Shown: piece after piece, positions 43,749-52,957 of the stretch
How positions within the stretch are numbered: the first letter of the stretch is position 1
Layout of the letters: each line of letters opens with the position of its first letter
Origin: JACJWR01 sp963752505
GTDB taxonomy: Bacteria > Actinomycetota > Actinomycetes > S36-B12 > UBA10799
NCBI GenBank assembly: GCA_963752505.1
Contig: CAVVYM010000002.1
Coordinates: 124,001 to 188,000, forward strand
DNA length: 64,000 bases
Direction: 5' to 3'
Translations under genes and position numbers: made by a program
Notes under the pieces: model-generated
Told to the model about the DNA's origin: nothing
The model's input: the letters and a program-made list of their open reading frames with translations, nothing else
Databases searched by the model: none

Positions 43749-44456
43749 TTACCGATAACTTCCGTAGACACCACGAACGTGGTCACGCACGACTCGCCCC
43801 TCGTCCAGTTCGATCACACGCTTGCGCATTTGGTCGACGATCGCCGCGTCGTGGGTGGCCATCAGCACAGTCGTTCCGGTGCGGTTGATGCGGTCGAGCA
43901 GACGCATGATGCCGATGGACGTGGCCGGGTCGAGGTTGCCGGTGGGTTCGTCGGCGATCACTATCGTCGGCCGGTTGACGAAGGCGCGGGCAATCGCCAC
44001 CCGCTGCTGCTCACCACCAGAGAGTTCGTGCGGGCGACGGTCTGCTTTGTCCGACAGGCCCACCAACTCAAGCGTCTCGGGCACCGACATCTTGATCTGG
44101 CTGCGCGACTTACCGATCACCTCGAGGGCGAATGCGACGTTCTCGTAGACGTTCTTATTGGGCAGCAGCCGGAAATCCTGAAAGATGGTGCCGATGGACC
44201 GGCGTAGTTTTGGCACCCGCCAACTGCGCATAGCCGCGACATCCTTGCCTGCGACGAGCACCTGCCCGGCAGAAGGAGTGTCCTCGCGCAGCATGAGCCG
44301 CATGAAGGTCGACTTGCCAGAGCCCGACGGGCCCACCAGGAAGACGAACTCCCCCGGCTGTACCGCGCAGGTGACGTCGAGCAGTGCAGGCGACATTTGC
44401 CTGCGATAGCGCTTGGTGACGTGCTGGAAGCGAATGATGGCCCCGGTGACATCCAC
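43749..44456 (-). CDS. ftsE: Cell-division ABC transporter ATPase FtsE
   Basis: About 235 residues from the GTG at 44456, chosen because the family begins at IIRFQHVTKRY; ATGs at 44492 and 44516 are alternatives. Walker A GPSGSGKST, signature LSGGEQQRVAIARA, Walker B TIVIADEPTGNLDP, switch His in MATHDAAIV. It has the short Q-loop IFQDFRLLPNKNVYENV typical of FtsE. It powers FtsX in septal wall hydrolysis. prfB lies about 100 bases upstream on the same strand. Confidence 0.95.
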   Translation of the reverse strand: MDVTGAIIRFQHVTKRYRRQMSPALLDVTCAVQPGEFVFLVGPSGSGKSTFMRLMLREDTPSAGQVLVAGKDVAAMRSWRVPKLRRSIGTIFQDFRLLPNKNVYENVAFALEVIGKSRSQIKMSVPETLELVGLSDKADRRPHELSGGEQQRVAIARAFVNRPTIVIADEPTGNLDPATSIGIMRLLDRINRTGTTVLMATHDAAIVDQMRKRVIELDEGRVVRDHVRGVYGSYR

Positions 44457-44552
44457 CCCGGCCACATTTCGCGATCGTCGTGCTCTTCCCATTTGCGCCA
44501 CACTAGGGCCGGTCATGGCCTAACCCTACGACCCGACACGCCGAATCTGGCG

Positions 44553-45665
44553 TCATGACCTGCCGGTTGTGGACGACCGTCGCCAGCGGATGCCGGCTTC
44601 GATGAACTCGTCGAGCTCACCGTCGAGCACGCCCGAGACGTTACCCGTCTCCGTTTCGGTGCGCAGGTCCTTGACCATCTGGTAGGGGTGCAGCACGTAC
44701 GAACGCATCTGGTTACCCCACGAGCCGGCGGTATCACCCTTCAGCGCGTCGATCTTGGCACGTTCCTCCTGGCGTCGGAGCTCCAGCAGCTTTGCCTGCA
44801 GCACGGCCATCGCCGTCGCTTTGTTCTGCAACTGCGAGCGCTCGTTCTGGCACGACACCACCACCCCGGTGGGAATGTGCGTGAGACGGACGGCCGAGTC
44901 GGTGGTGTTCACGCCCTGCCCCCCGGGTCCTGAAGATCGGTACACATCCACGCGCAGCTCGTCCTCGGGGATCTCGATCGATTCGGTCTGCTCCACCACC
45001 GGGATGACCTCGACCTCCGCGAACGACGTCTGACGTCGCGCCTGGTTGTCGAACGGCGAGATGCGCACCAGACGGTGGGTCCCCTGCTCGACCGAGAGGG
45101 TGCCGTACACGTAGGGTCCGGTGACTTTGAAAGTGGCCGACTTGATCCCGGCCTCCTCGGCGTACGACGTGTCGTAGACCTCGACGCTCCAGTCCTTGTT
45201 CTCGCAGTAACGCAGGTACATCCGCATGAGCATCTCGGCCCAGTCGGCGGCGTCCACACCGCCGGCGCCGGAACGAATCGTCACCAGGGCATCCCGTTGG
45301 TCGTACTCCCCCGACAGCAACGTGCGGACCTCTAGGGCGGCGATGGCCGTGCGCAAATCGGCCATCTCCGATTCCGCCTCAACCAGGGCGTCGGCGTCAT
45401 TCTCGGCCTCAGCAAGCTCGAACATCACCGGCAGGTCGGCCATCCGTGCAGACAGCGATTCGACCTTGCGCACCTCGCTTTGCAGCCCGGACAGCCTGGA
45501 GGTCACCCGTTGGGCGTGCGCTGAATCGTTCCACAGGTCCGGCGCCGAGGCCTCCGACTCGAGCATGGCGATGTCGTCGCGCATGCCAGGCAGGTCGAGC
45601 ACCGATTCGACACCAGCCAAGGTGGCGCGCAATTGCGCGATCTCGTCAACAAGCTCAGGGTTCAC
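44553..45665 (-). CDS. prfB: Peptide chain release factor 2
   Basis: 370 residues from the GTG at 45665; upstream in-frame codons overlap the GDH 3' end and are not similar to RF2. Stop-codon recognition motif SPF in RISPFDNQARRQTSF and the peptidyl-hydrolysis motif in SSGPGGQGVNTTDSAVRLTH. The frame is uninterrupted: the in-frame UGA/+1 frameshift site that autoregulates prfB in many bacteria is absent. It ends translation at UGA and UAA. It heads the ftsE-ftsX-peptidase-smpB block and follows the GDH stop by only 17 bases, with no obvious ribosome site. Confidence 0.96.
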   Translation of the reverse strand: MNPELVDEIAQLRATLAGVESVLDLPGMRDDIAMLESEASAPDLWNDSAHAQRVTSRLSGLQSEVRKVESLSARMADLPVMFELAEAENDADALVEAESEMADLRTAIAALEVRTLLSGEYDQRDALVTIRSGAGGVDAADWAEMLMRMYLRYCENKDWSVEVYDTSYAEEAGIKSATFKVTGPYVYGTLSVEQGTHRLVRISPFDNQARRQTSFAEVEVIPVVEQTESIEIPEDELRVDVYRSSGPGGQGVNTTDSAVRLTHIPTGVVVSCQNERSQLQNKATAMAVLQAKLLELRRQEERAKIDALKGDTAGSWGNQMRSYVLHPYQMVKDLRTETETGNVSGVLDGELDEFIEAGIRWRRSSTTGRS

Positions 45666-45682
45666 AACGGCCAGCGTAACTG

Positions 45683-48600
45683 CTAGTCGCCGGTGCCCTG
45701 ATACACGAGCGTGCGGATGACGCGCAGCGCCACCGAGATGGTGGCCAAGCTCTGAGATCCGGACTCGACGATCTCGGTGAGAGTTGCCCGAGCGCGGGCC
45801 TGGCCCTCCGCGTTGGCCGACTCCCATTCCGCGATGCGCTCCTCAACCGGGCCTCCCTGCGGTGTCTGGCGCAACACCCGCGCCGTGAGACCGGCGAGGG
45901 CGCCGTAAAGGTCGCTGCGCAGCGACGATCGAGCCAGAGCGTCCCATCGGCCGGACCGACGTAGCCGGGTGATTTCGTTGAGCAAGCGATCCACGGCGAA
46001 CCGCTCGCTGAGGGCGAAGTAGAGCTCCGTGACGGCTACGGGGTCCTCGTCGTACCGCTGCGCGACCTGCACCGTATCGAGCAGGCTGAACACGTCGAGC
46101 AGCACCGCCACGTCGTGGGCCAGTTCCGCCGGGGCACCCAGGGCAGTCAACTCCGCTGTGCGTTTGGCGAGGCGCACAGATTCGTCGCCCACCAACATCC
46201 CGGCGGCCAGCGGCGCCAGCTGCGCCACCGGTTGCGCGAACCGCTCGATCTCGCCGCGAACGTCCAATCGGCCGCCACGGGTGGTGAGGAACCACCGCGT
46301 GGAGCGATCGAGTAGCCGGCGCACGTCAAGGTGCAGTGCCGCCTGGGCGGTGGTGGGAGCGACATTGTCGAGTGCCTCGATGCGCCGCCAGTAGGACGGC
46401 AAGTCAAACACTGCGCGACTCACGGAGTAGGCCCGGGCCACTTCGGGCGAGGACGCGCCCGTCTCCTCGTGGGCCCGATAGGCAAAGGTGATTCCGCCTC
46501 GGTTGATCATCGAGTTGGCCACCATCGTGCTGATGATTTCGCCCCGTAGGGGGTGCTCCTCAATGGCCTGCGGGTAGCGAGCGACCATCGGTTCGGGGAA
46601 GTACGCCAGCAACAAATCGGAGTAAAACGGGTCGGAGTCCAGGTCGGACTCGTTGAGTTGCCTGGTCAGGTAGTTCTTGGCGTAGGCCATGAGGGTGCAG
46701 AACTCCGGTGACGTCATTCCGCGGGACTCCGCTTCCAGAGCGGCAATGTCGTCGTCGCTGGGCAAGTACTCCAGGGCGCGGTCGAGCAGGCCCTCCTCGT
46801 CCAACCGACGCATCATGCGTGCATGGACAGGCATCATGAGCGCCGACTGCACCCGGGCGTTACCGAGCAGGACGTTCTGCTCGTAGTTGTCGGCCAACAC
46901 GAGGTCGGAGACGTCGCTGGTCATTTCAACGAGCAACGCATTGCGCTGCTTGGTGGTGAGGTCGCCCTCATGCACGACGCGGTCAAGCGCGATCTTGATG
47001 TTCACCTCATGGTCGGAGCAGTCCACCCCGGCCGAGTTGTCCACCGCATCGGTGTTGAGCTGCACCCCGTGCCGGGCCGCTTCAATCCGACCCAACTGGG
47101 TGAGGCCAAGGTTGCCGCCCTCCCCGACCACGCGCGTGCGCAATTGATTGCCGTTGATGCGTATCGGGTCGTTGGCCTTGTCACCCACCTGCTGGTCGGT
47201 CTCGCTCGATGCCTTCACGTAGGTGCCGATGCCGCCGTTCCAGAGCAGATCGACCGGTGACTGCAGGATCGCCCGGAGCACGTCGGGAGGTGCCATCCGC
47301 TCAACCTTGGCGTCGATGCCGAGTGCCTCACGCAATCGCGGATTGAGTTTGATCCACTTCTCCGTGCGGGCGAACACCCCGCCACCTTCGCTGATGAGCG
47401 AGCGGTCGTAGTCGTCCCAGCTTGAGCGAGGCAGCGCGAACAGTCGCTCCCGTTCGGCGAACGAAACCGCCGGATCCGGATCCGGATCCAAGAAGATGTG
47501 CCGGTGGTCGAAGGCCGCCACCAACCGGATCTTGGTGCTGAGCAACATGCCGTTTCCGAACACATCGCCACTCATGTCGCCGACGCCCACAACCGTGAAC
47601 GGCTCGGTCTGCACGTCCACCCCGAGTTCGCGGAAGTGGCGCTTGACCGACTCCCAAGCCCCGCGGGCAGTGATTCCCATCGCTTTGTGGTCGTACCCCG
47701 CCGATCCGCCGGAGGCGAAAGCATCGCCGAGCCAGAAGCCGTAGGCCGCCGAGATGGAGTTGGCCAAGTCGGAGAACGTCGCTGTGCCCTTGTCAGCGGC
47801 GACCACCAGATAGGAGTCGTCGCCATCCCAGCGCACCGTCTTGGAAGGTGGCACGACCGTGCCGGAGATGCGGTTGTCGGTGAGGTCGAGCAAACCGGAA
47901 ATGAACTCCGTGTAGCACGCCCGCCCCTGCTCCAAAGCCTCCTCACGGGTGGCCCCTTCGAGAGGTTGCCGAACGACGAAACCGCCCTTGGACCCGACGG
48001 GCACAATCACCGCGTTCTTCACTTCCTGGGCTTTGACCAATCCCAGCACCTCGGTGCGGAAATCGTCCCGCCGGTCGCTCCAACGCAGGCCACCTCGCGC
48101 CACTGGCCCGAATCGCAGGTGCACACCCGCGGTTCGCGGCGAGTTCACCCAGATCTCGAACTGCGGCCGAGGTTCGGGCATGTTCTCGATGGCTCGGGGG
48201 TTGATTTTGAACGACAACCAGGGCTTGCACTCGAACGCTCCCGAGCCGGCTTTGCCCACCGACTGGAACACGTTCGTGCGCAGGATCGCGCCGACGATTT
48301 CGATCATGCCCCGCAGAATCCGATCGGTGTCGAGGTTCATGACCGAGTCGAGTTCACCCGCCAACTTCACCGCCAGGCGGTCAGAAGCCGCCCGCCGCGC
48401 CTCATCGACGGCTACGCCCGAGGTTGCGAAGTCCGGATCGAACCTCACCTCGAACCACTCCACTAGCAACTGCACGAAAGTAGGGTGGGTGAGCAGCGCA
48501 TTCGACACCGATCTGAAACTGAATCGGGAACCGATCTGGTGCGAGTAGCGAACCCACGCCTGCACGTAGGACGCCTGCCGCCAGGTCAGCCCTGCCCTCG

Positions 48601-50599
48601 TCACCAATCCAAGCGTCGCGTCGGGATCCACTTGCGAGTTGAAGGCCGCCAGGAAGGCTTCGCTGAATCGATCGGAGAGCGAGCCGAAGTCGGGCAGCTT
48701 CCCATGGCCGTGCAGCGTGAGCCCGAAGTCGTAGAGGTACGCCTCGGTGTCGCCGACGCGGGTCACTGCGTAGGGGTGCTCGTCGACCACGTCGACGTCG
48801 AGCGCCGCCAGAATGGGCAAGACCTCCAGCAACGTCACCGGAGCCCCGACTCGAAAGAGTTTGAATCGCCGCTGCGAGGCTGGCGCGTCCAACTGCTCGT
48901 ACAGCGACACCGCGACCTCACCCGGCGCCAGCGACTCCCACTGGCGGGTGTCGGCGACCGCACCGCGCGCGGTGTAGGCCTCGCGATAGGCGTCAGGCAG
49001 GCCGTTGACGTACTTGGCCATCAGCTGGGTCGCAGTTTCCTCGCCCAACTCGTGGATGAGGGCATCGGAGAACTCATCGTCCCAGGACCGGACGGCGGCT
49101 CGGATGCGCGCCTCCAGCGCTGGCACGTCTATCGGCTGATCGCCGTAGCCGGGCGCCACCCTAATGGTGAAGTTGAGCCGCGCCAGCACCGAAACCGACA
49201 CAGTGGTGGTGAAGTCGACCGCGGTGCCATGCAAGGCTTCCGTGAGAATCGCCTGGATTTTCAACCGCACCGTGGTCGTGTACCGGTCCCGCGGCAGATA
49301 CACCATGACGGCGTCGAAGCGGCTGTAAGTGTCGCGCCGCACGAATACGCGCACCATGCGCCGTTCCTGCATTCCGAGCACCGCGATACCCACCCGGTAC
49401 AGCTCGTCGGCATCGACTTGAAAGAGGTCATCGCGCGGGTAGGTCTCGATGAAGTGCAGCAGGTCCTTGCCCCGGTGCGAACTCGCGTCCACCCCGGCAC
49501 GCTTCGTCACCTGTTCCTGCAGGCGCCGCAGCACCGGAATCATGTGCACAGGTTGGGCGTAGGCCGATCCCGTGTAGAGGCCCAGGAAACGTCGCTCTCC
49601 CACCACGACGCCATCGGCATCAAACCGCTTGACTCCCACGTAGTCCAAGTAGGTCGCCCGGTGCACGTGCGAACGGCTGTTGGCCTTGGTAAGCACGAGG
49701 ACGTGTGGTTCGCGCGCCCGCTCACGGATCACCGCCGGCAGTTTGCTGAACGAGGTCGACTTCTCGGACGCTTCCCGCATGATGCCCAAGGAGGAGCCCG
49801 GCACCGGAATGAGCTCCTCACCGTCATCGGACAGGTCGTACTCGCGGTATCCGAGGAAGGTGAAATGGTCGTCCGCCAGCCAGTCGATGAAATCCGCCGA
49901 CTCCGTGATCTCGTCCGGCTCCACGGTGATTGGCGGATCCTGTCGCAGCTCCGCTGCCAGACCCAGCGCGATCTCATGCATCTGCGGCCAATCCCGCACG
50001 GAGAGGGACACATCGGTGAGTGCAGCGACGGCCCTGGTCTCGATGGCGGCCAGTTCGTCGGAATCGGACTCGCGGTTGAACTCCAGCGAGATCCACGCCT
50101 CGGCCAGGGCATCGTCCGGTGCGGAGCCCGCTGGGAACGACGACAACAGACCGTAGACCTCTTCGAGGTTGCCCTCGGCGTCGCGACGCACCAGAAACTG
50201 CGGATGGATCACCAGATGAAGGTCGTGTCCGTTCTGCGTCAGGGACAGGCTCACCGAGTCCACCAGGAACGGCATGTCGTCCATCACCACCTGCATGACG
50301 GTGTGTCCAGACGACCAGCCGTTGACGTTCACGGCAGGAGTGAAGACAGCGATCTTCTCCTCGTGCGGGCGCCGGTGCATGGCCAACCGACGGTGCGAGG
50401 TGACCATTCCGATGAGGTCGGTAGAGTCGCGCTCGATGAGATCCGCGGGGTCAACATGGGCGAAGTAGTCACGCACCAGTCGCGCGAGTTTCACGTGGTC
50501 TTCCGGCGGATGCCCCTGCTCGGCTTGCTCCACCCCGCGGCGCAAGATGTCGTTGACCACCGGATCACTCGCCAGCGGTGCGTCGTCACGTACTGTCAT
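45683..50599 (-). CDS. gdh: NAD-dependent glutamate dehydrogenase, large (180 kDa) type
   Basis: 1638 residues, the size of the L_180 class (PF05088 family). N-terminal ACT-like regulatory domains occupy roughly 1-500, the catalytic domain lies at ~700-1250 with RFGPVARGGLRWSDR (~835), VIVPVGSKGGFVV and NGGIGTYVKASSETD, and a helical C-terminal domain follows. It oxidises glutamate to 2-oxoglutarate and ammonia for catabolism. pruA lies nearby in the same orientation, and the arginine deiminase cluster 9 kb away would also feed glutamate. The divergent gene is a DUF2505 protein. Confidence 0.94.
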   Translation of the reverse strand: MTVRDDAPLASDPVVNDILRRGVEQAEQGHPPEDHVKLARLVRDYFAHVDPADLIERDSTDLIGMVTSHRRLAMHRRPHEEKIAVFTPAVNVNGWSSGHTVMQVVMDDMPFLVDSVSLSLTQNGHDLHLVIHPQFLVRRDAEGNLEEVYGLLSSFPAGSAPDDALAEAWISLEFNRESDSDELAAIETRAVAALTDVSLSVRDWPQMHEIALGLAAELRQDPPITVEPDEITESADFIDWLADDHFTFLGYREYDLSDDGEELIPVPGSSLGIMREASEKSTSFSKLPAVIRERAREPHVLVLTKANSRSHVHRATYLDYVGVKRFDADGVVVGERRFLGLYTGSAYAQPVHMIPVLRRLQEQVTKRAGVDASSHRGKDLLHFIETYPRDDLFQVDADELYRVGIAVLGMQERRMVRVFVRRDTYSRFDAVMVYLPRDRYTTTVRLKIQAILTEALHGTAVDFTTTVSVSVLARLNFTIRVAPGYGDQPIDVPALEARIRAAVRSWDDEFSDALIHELGEETATQLMAKYVNGLPDAYREAYTARGAVADTRQWESLAPGEVAVSLYEQLDAPASQRRFKLFRVGAPVTLLEVLPILAALDVDVVDEHPYAVTRVGDTEAYLYDFGLTLHGHGKLPDFGSLSDRFSEAFLAAFNSQVDPDATLGLVTRAGLTWRQASYVQAWVRYSHQIGSRFSFRSVSNALLTHPTFVQLLVEWFEVRFDPDFATSGVAVDEARRAASDRLAVKLAGELDSVMNLDTDRILRGMIEIVGAILRTNVFQSVGKAGSGAFECKPWLSFKINPRAIENMPEPRPQFEIWVNSPRTAGVHLRFGPVARGGLRWSDRRDDFRTEVLGLVKAQEVKNAVIVPVGSKGGFVVRQPLEGATREEALEQGRACYTEFISGLLDLTDNRISGTVVPPSKTVRWDGDDSYLVVAADKGTATFSDLANSISAAYGFWLGDAFASGGSAGYDHKAMGITARGAWESVKRHFRELGVDVQTEPFTVVGVGDMSGDVFGNGMLLSTKIRLVAAFDHRHIFLDPDPDPAVSFAERERLFALPRSSWDDYDRSLISEGGGVFARTEKWIKLNPRLREALGIDAKVERMAPPDVLRAILQSPVDLLWNGGIGTYVKASSETDQQVGDKANDPIRINGNQLRTRVVGEGGNLGLTQLGRIEAARHGVQLNTDAVDNSAGVDCSDHEVNIKIALDRVVHEGDLTTKQRNALLVEMTSDVSDLVLADNYEQNVLLGNARVQSALMMPVHARMMRRLDEEGLLDRALEYLPSDDDIAALEAESRGMTSPEFCTLMAYAKNYLTRQLNESDLDSDPFYSDLLLAYFPEPMVARYPQAIEEHPLRGEIISTMVANSMINRGGITFAYRAHEETGASSPEVARAYSVSRAVFDLPSYWRRIEALDNVAPTTAQAALHLDVRRLLDRSTRWFLTTRGGRLDVRGEIERFAQPVAQLAPLAAGMLVGDESVRLAKRTAELTALGAPAELAHDVAVLLDVFSLLDTVQVAQRYDEDPVAVTELYFALSERFAVDRLLNEITRLRRSGRWDALARSSLRSDLYGALAGLTARVLRQTPQGGPVEERIAEWESANAEGQARARATLTEIVESGSQSLATISVALRVIRTLVYQGTGD

Positions 50600-50715
50600 T
50601 CCTCCAGGCTAGTCCGAAGTCCACCCGTAAGGCCCCCCATCGCGACCTGCCGGATAATGCACCGAACGCGATGCGCAACGCTGTCGTCAGCCACCCACCC
50701 GAAGGAGTCAGTTTC

Positions 50716-51222
50716 ATGACCACAAAGGTCACGGCCACCATGACGTACGACGCCACCTGCGACGAGGTTTTCGCCATGTTCCGCGATCCGGCCTACATTG
50801 AGCAGAAGCTACTTCGCACCGGTGGGACGAACCCCGACATCGAGGTATCCGACGTGGGTTCCGACGTGCTGATTTCCGCGATCCGTGATCTTCCGGCTCA
50901 GGTTCCCGGCTTCGTGAAGACCTTCACCGGAGATCAGATCCACGTGATCGAGAAGACCCGCTGGAGCCCGGCCGACGATCTCGGCGCCCGCACTGCGGCG
51001 GTTGAGTTGGAGTTCAAGGGGACCCCGTCGACGATCAACGGGACCCTGAGCCTCCACCCGGTCGCGGACGGCTCGGCGGTGGATGTGGTCTTCGAGGTGA
51101 AGGCAACCGTGCCACTGATCGGGGGCAAGATCGAAAGCGTGATTGCGGGCCAGATGGAACGGGCGGTGCGGCAGGAGAACCGGGTCGGCGTCGCTTTCCT
51201 GACCGGTGGCCCGATGCCGTGA
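50716..51222 (+). CDS. DUF2505 (START/SRPBCC-like) protein
   Basis: 168 residues from the ATG at 50716 (GAAGGAG upstream). The fold pattern is SRPBCC-like: MTTKVTATMTYDATCDEVFAMFRDPAYIEQKL, long beta strands in the middle, and a C-terminal helix KIESVIAGQMERAVRQENRVG. This matches actinobacterial DUF2505 proteins, which are thought to bind a hydrophobic ligand; no enzyme activity is assigned. It is divergent from GDH and convergent with pruA. Confidence 0.85.
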   Translation: MTTKVTATMTYDATCDEVFAMFRDPAYIEQKLLRTGGTNPDIEVSDVGSDVLISAIRDLPAQVPGFVKTFTGDQIHVIEKTRWSPADDLGARTAAVELEFKGTPSTINGTLSLHPVADGSAVDVVFEVKATVPLIGGKIESVIAGQMERAVRQENRVGVAFLTGGPMP

Positions 51223-51244
51223 GGTAGCCCGATGCCCTGAGGTG
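51209..51244. repeat. 18-base tandem duplication over the DUF2505 stop codon
   Basis: GCCCGATGCCGTGAGGTA (51209-51226) is followed directly by GCCCGATGCCCTGAGGTG (51227-51244), 16 of 18 identical. Each copy contains a TGA in the same phase. It resembles the 18-base repeat at the rskA stop. Confidence 0.75.
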
Positions 51245-51254
51245 GTGCGCGGAG

Positions 51255-52883
51255 TTACCCCAGGTAGGGGTAGCCGTAGGTGGTCGGCGGATCGAACGTC
51301 TCTTTGATGGCGCGGGTCGACGTCCACCGCATGAGATTCTGCATGGCGCCAGCCTTGTCATTCGTGCCCGAGGCCCGCCCGCCCCCGAACGGTTGCTGAC
51401 CCACCACTGCGCCCGTGGGCTTGTCATTGATGTAGAAATTGCCAGCCGCGAAGCGCAGCAGTTCGGTTGCCTCGGCGATGACGCGCCGGTCGGTGGCGAG
51501 AATGGATCCGGTCAGGGCGTAGGGCGCAATGCTCTCCATCTGCGCCAGGATGGCGTGGTAATCGGCGTCCTCGTAGACGTGCACCGCCAGCACCGGGCCG
51601 AAGTACTCAGTTGTGAAGTACTCCCGGGATGGGTCGCCACCGAGCAGCACGGTGGGGCGGATGAAGTAGCCGACCGAGTCGTCGTAGGTGCCCCCGGCCA
51701 CGATCTCGACGGTGTCGTCGGCTCGAGCCCGTTCGATCGCGGCTACGTTCTTGTCGAAGGACTTGCGGTCGATCACCGCTGACACATAGTTATGCAGGTC
51801 CGTCACCGGCCCTTGCGTGATGTCGTCCACCTGCTGGAGGAAGTCGTCGGCGATCACCTTCCACAGGCTGCGCGGAATGTAGGCCCGCGATGCGGCGGAG
51901 CACTTCTGGCCCTGGAACTCGAATGCACCGCGGATCATCGCCGTGGTGAGCACATCCGGGTCGGCGCTGGGGTGGGCGAGAATGAAGTCCTTGCCGCCGG
52001 TCTCACCGACGAGGCGGGGGTAGGTGCGGTAGTCAGCGATGCGCTCGCCGACCGTGCGCCACAGGGTCTGGAACACCGGCGTCGAACCGGTGAAGTGAAT
52101 GCCCGCCAAATCCGGCGAGTTCAAGGCCACTTCACTCACGGCGAGGCCGTCACCGGTCACCATGTTGATGACGCCGGGCGGCAGACCGGCCGCTGTGAGA
52201 ATCTGCATCAAGTAATTGGCGGCGAACTGCTGCGTGGGGGCGGGCTTCCACACCACGGTGTTGCCCATCAGGGCCGGAGCGGTGGGCAAGTTGCCCGCGA
52301 TAGCCGTGAAGTTGAACGGCGTAATCGCGTAGACGAAGCCTTCAAGGGGCCGGTGATCCAACCGGTTCCACACGCCGCGCGACGAGATGGGCTGCTCGGC
52401 GAGGATCCGCCGAGCGAACTCGACGTTGAATCGCCAGAAGTCGATCAGTTCGCAGGCGGAGTCGATCTCCGCCTGGTGGGCAGTCTTGGACTGCCCCAGC
52501 ATGGTGGCACCGTTGAGGGTGGCACGCCAGGGCCCAGCCAGCAGGTCAGCCGCCTTGAGCAGCACAGCCGCGCGGTCGTCGAACGACAAAGCGCGCCAGC
52601 CGGGGGCGGCCTGCGAGGCAGCCTCGAGAGCCGCCTGGGCGTCGCCCGTGGTGGCATTGCGAGTGACACCGAGCACCCGGGCGTGAGCGTGCGGCTGCAC
52701 CACGTCAATGTCTGCGCCGCCTGCCATGCGCCACTCGCCATTGATCATGCACGGCAGGTCGATGGTCCCCTGGGAGTCCAGTTCGGCAACCCGGCGCTCC
52801 AGCCGGGCACGTTCGGGGCTACCCGGGGCGTACTCCAGGATGGGTTCGTTGATGGCCTCGGGCGGAGTCGTGACGGCATCCAT
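51255..52883 (-). CDS. pruA: L-glutamate gamma-semialdehyde (delta-1-pyrroline-5-carboxylate) dehydrogenase
   Basis: 542 residues, normal for stand-alone PruA. Aldehyde-dehydrogenase motifs: general-base Glu in RLVGETGGKDF (~295) and nucleophile Cys in EFQGQKCSAASRAY (~330); NAD-binding segment ITPFNFTAIAGN; C-terminal INDKPTGAVVGQQPFGG. It oxidises glutamate semialdehyde, from proline or ornithine, to glutamate. The proline dehydrogenase partner is not in the window. With the large GDH next door it forms a proline/ornithine to 2-oxoglutarate route. Confidence 0.95.
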   Translation of the reverse strand: MDAVTTPPEAINEPILEYAPGSPERARLERRVAELDSQGTIDLPCMINGEWRMAGGADIDVVQPHAHARVLGVTRNATTGDAQAALEAASQAAPGWRALSFDDRAAVLLKAADLLAGPWRATLNGATMLGQSKTAHQAEIDSACELIDFWRFNVEFARRILAEQPISSRGVWNRLDHRPLEGFVYAITPFNFTAIAGNLPTAPALMGNTVVWKPAPTQQFAANYLMQILTAAGLPPGVINMVTGDGLAVSEVALNSPDLAGIHFTGSTPVFQTLWRTVGERIADYRTYPRLVGETGGKDFILAHPSADPDVLTTAMIRGAFEFQGQKCSAASRAYIPRSLWKVIADDFLQQVDDITQGPVTDLHNYVSAVIDRKSFDKNVAAIERARADDTVEIVAGGTYDDSVGYFIRPTVLLGGDPSREYFTTEYFGPVLAVHVYEDADYHAILAQMESIAPYALTGSILATDRRVIAEATELLRFAAGNFYINDKPTGAVVGQQPFGGGRASGTNDKAGAMQNLMRWTSTRAIKETFDPPTTYGYPYLG

Positions 52884-52957
52884 GCTGGCTATCCTGGCAC
52901 TGCACGTGGCGCCGCTGCTAGTTCAGCGACCAACCTCGCGGGGGATCCGTCGGAGGC

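Noticed and set aside
45597..45665. Search for the prfB programmed frameshift site
   Set aside because: The RF2 frame is continuous from GTG to stop; no in-frame UGA with a CTT slippery codon is present.
48485..50719. 744-codon open frame antisense to the glutamate dehydrogenase
   Set aside because: Long stop-free antisense frames are expected in high-GC genes with biased third positions; the protein is basic and His/Arg-rich without domains.
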